From the NCBI GenBank assembly GCA_947498775.1, contig CANMLL010000010.1, positions 62,001-126,000 of the forward strand: DNA of 64,000 nt, written 5' to 3'. This DNA comes from an uncultured Aquimarina sp. (GTDB taxonomy: Bacteria > Bacteroidota > Bacteroidia > Flavobacteriales > Flavobacteriaceae). The translations under genes and the position numbers were made by a program. Below the pieces are notes generated by a model. That model was not told the origin of the DNA. It saw nothing but the letters and a program-made list of their open reading frames with translations, and made no database searches. Shown piece by piece: positions 63,197-64,000 of the stretch. Position 1 is the first letter of the stretch. Each line of letters begins with the position of its first letter.

Positions 63197-64000
63197 TTAA
63201 ACCTTGACCCCCGATTTACGAAGTGTGATTTGAAAAGTGGTTCCCTTATCAATTTCAGATCGCAGTACTTTGATGCGCCCCAGGTGATATTCTTCGATGA
63301 TTCTTTTGGCTAACGATAACCCAAGCCCCCATCCACGGCTTTTAGAAGTATAACCGGGGTCAAATATTTTTGTAAACTTACTTTTAGAGAGCCCCTTACC
63401 ACTATCTTTTATCCTTATAAATACGCGCTTTGCATCATCGGTAAGATCAATTTTAAGATCTCCTTTGCCACGCATAGCATCGATCGCATTTTTTACCAGG
63501 TTTTCTATAGTCCAGCTGTATAATTGAGAATTCAATGATACATAAATGGGCTTGTCGGGTAAATTTAAAGAGAAATGGATCAGTTTAGAACTCCTGGATT
63601 GCAAATAGGTATATGCATCCTTGGTTTCCTGTACAATATCAACTTCTTCAAGGTTGGGGATAGAGCCAATTTTAGAAAAACGTTCTGTAATTACTTTCAA
63701 TCGTTCAATATCCTTTTCAATTTCGATAATGTATTCTGGATTCACATTTTCGACTTTTAGAATCTCGTTCCATCCCACCAAAGAGGATAATGGAGTTCCA
63801 ATTTGATGCGCAGTTTCTTTTGCCATTCCGGCCCAAAGTTTATTTTGTTCACTTGCCTTTGAGGTCGTAAAAAAGAAATAAATTACGCCTATTAATAAAA
63901 ATAGAATTAAAGCAATGGCAATGGGATAGTACTTCAGTTTATTCAAAATATCCGAATGGCCATAGTATATATATTGAACAGTTCCTCTTAAGTCCAGCTC
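63197..64000 (-). CDS. Sensor histidine kinase (N-terminal part outside window)
   Basis: The frame is open to the end of the window, so the first visible residues (ELDLRGTVQYIYYGHSD) belong to the sensor part. One transmembrane helix is seen (YYPIAIALILFLLIGVIYFFF). The kinase core has the H-box AKETAHQIGTPLSSLVGW, the N-box ENLVKNAIDAM, the G1 box DSGKGL and the G2 box GWGLGLSLAKRIIEEY. The H-box form HQIGTPLSS is common in flavobacterial kinases. A TTG at 63946 would open a shorter frame, but continuity and family layout favour a longer protein. No partner regulator is visible. Confidence 0.88.
   Translation of the reverse strand, partial: ELDLRGTVQYIYYGHSDILNKLKYYPIAIALILFLLIGVIYFFFTTSKASEQNKLWAGMAKETAHQIGTPLSSLVGWNEILKVENVNPEYIIEIEKDIERLKVITERFSKIGSIPNLEEVDIVQETKDAYTYLQSRSSKLIHFSLNLPDKPIYVSLNSQLYSWTIENLVKNAIDAMRGKGDLKIDLTDDAKRVFIRIKDSGKGLSKSKFTKIFDPGYTSKSRGWGLGLSLAKRIIEEYHLGRIKVLRSEIDKGTTFQITLRKSGVKV

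Overview
The window is AT-rich chromosomal DNA from a member of the Bacteroidetes, almost certainly a marine gliding Flavobacteriaceae (an Aquimarina-like genus is plausible but not proven). The grounds are: gliding genes gldE and gldD, a type IX secretion C-terminal domain, three TonB-dependent receptors (two with an N-terminal carboxypeptidase-regulatory-like domain), a DUF4199 and a DUF3108 protein, no obvious Shine-Dalgarno sequences, and many upstream boxes matching the Bacteroidetes sigma-A promoter TTG-N19-22-TAnnTTTG. It is mostly core genome with a few accessory pockets.

Layout. 1-2043: 3' part of a patatin/Omp85 phospholipase. 2388-8640: aromatic amino-acid catabolism (homogentisate dioxygenase, HPP dioxygenase, tryptophan dioxygenase) with a four-helix-bundle gene wedged between the first two, a possible small RNA, and an M23 peptidase. 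8643-20747: glucose-6-phosphate isomerase and a block of envelope genes (Oar-like receptor, T9SS cargo, receptor plus SGNH lipoprotein). 21481-23352: atpD and atpC. 24025-32860: biotin cluster bioF-bioD-(alpha/beta hydrolase)-bioA, then a ketoacyl-synthase-like gene, bioB, a JmjC-like cupin and an AraC regulator. 33154-37000: S41 protease, recX and a small accessory pocket with an unannotated double-glycine leader peptide, a truncated AraC regulator and a small HTH gene with a palindrome upstream. 37427-48681: housekeeping (RNase G, a 29-residue basic peptide, HU, MutY, SSB, GldE/GldD, DMT exporter, L21/L27, AhcY). 48818-53281: phosphopantetheinyl transferase, a frameshifted GxxExxY gene inside inverted repeats, and a compact operon for thiamine-type vitamin transport plus ArfB. 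53973-57742: a convergent sigma-54 response regulator and hybrid histidine kinase. 57839-60359: TPP riboswitch and its TonB-dependent receptor. 60770-64000: small lipoprotein, GreA, HIT protein, thioesterase, zinc-ribbon membrane protein and the 3' part of a histidine kinase.

How the genes work together. The biotin cluster holds all four late enzymes plus two genes (hydrolase, ketoacyl-synthase-like) placed where pimeloyl-precursor enzymes would be expected; no BioC is present here. The TPP-controlled receptor and the PnuC/thiamine-binding/NadR-like operon 8 kb away probably form one vitamin B1 uptake route across both membranes. The most unusual items are the double-glycine peptide at 35826-35987, the noncanonical biotin genes, the two IVS-type small genes flanked by inverted repeats, an in-frame palindromic repeat in bioF, and a promoter-hairpin-terminator unit at 5359-5503 that looks like an sRNA gene.
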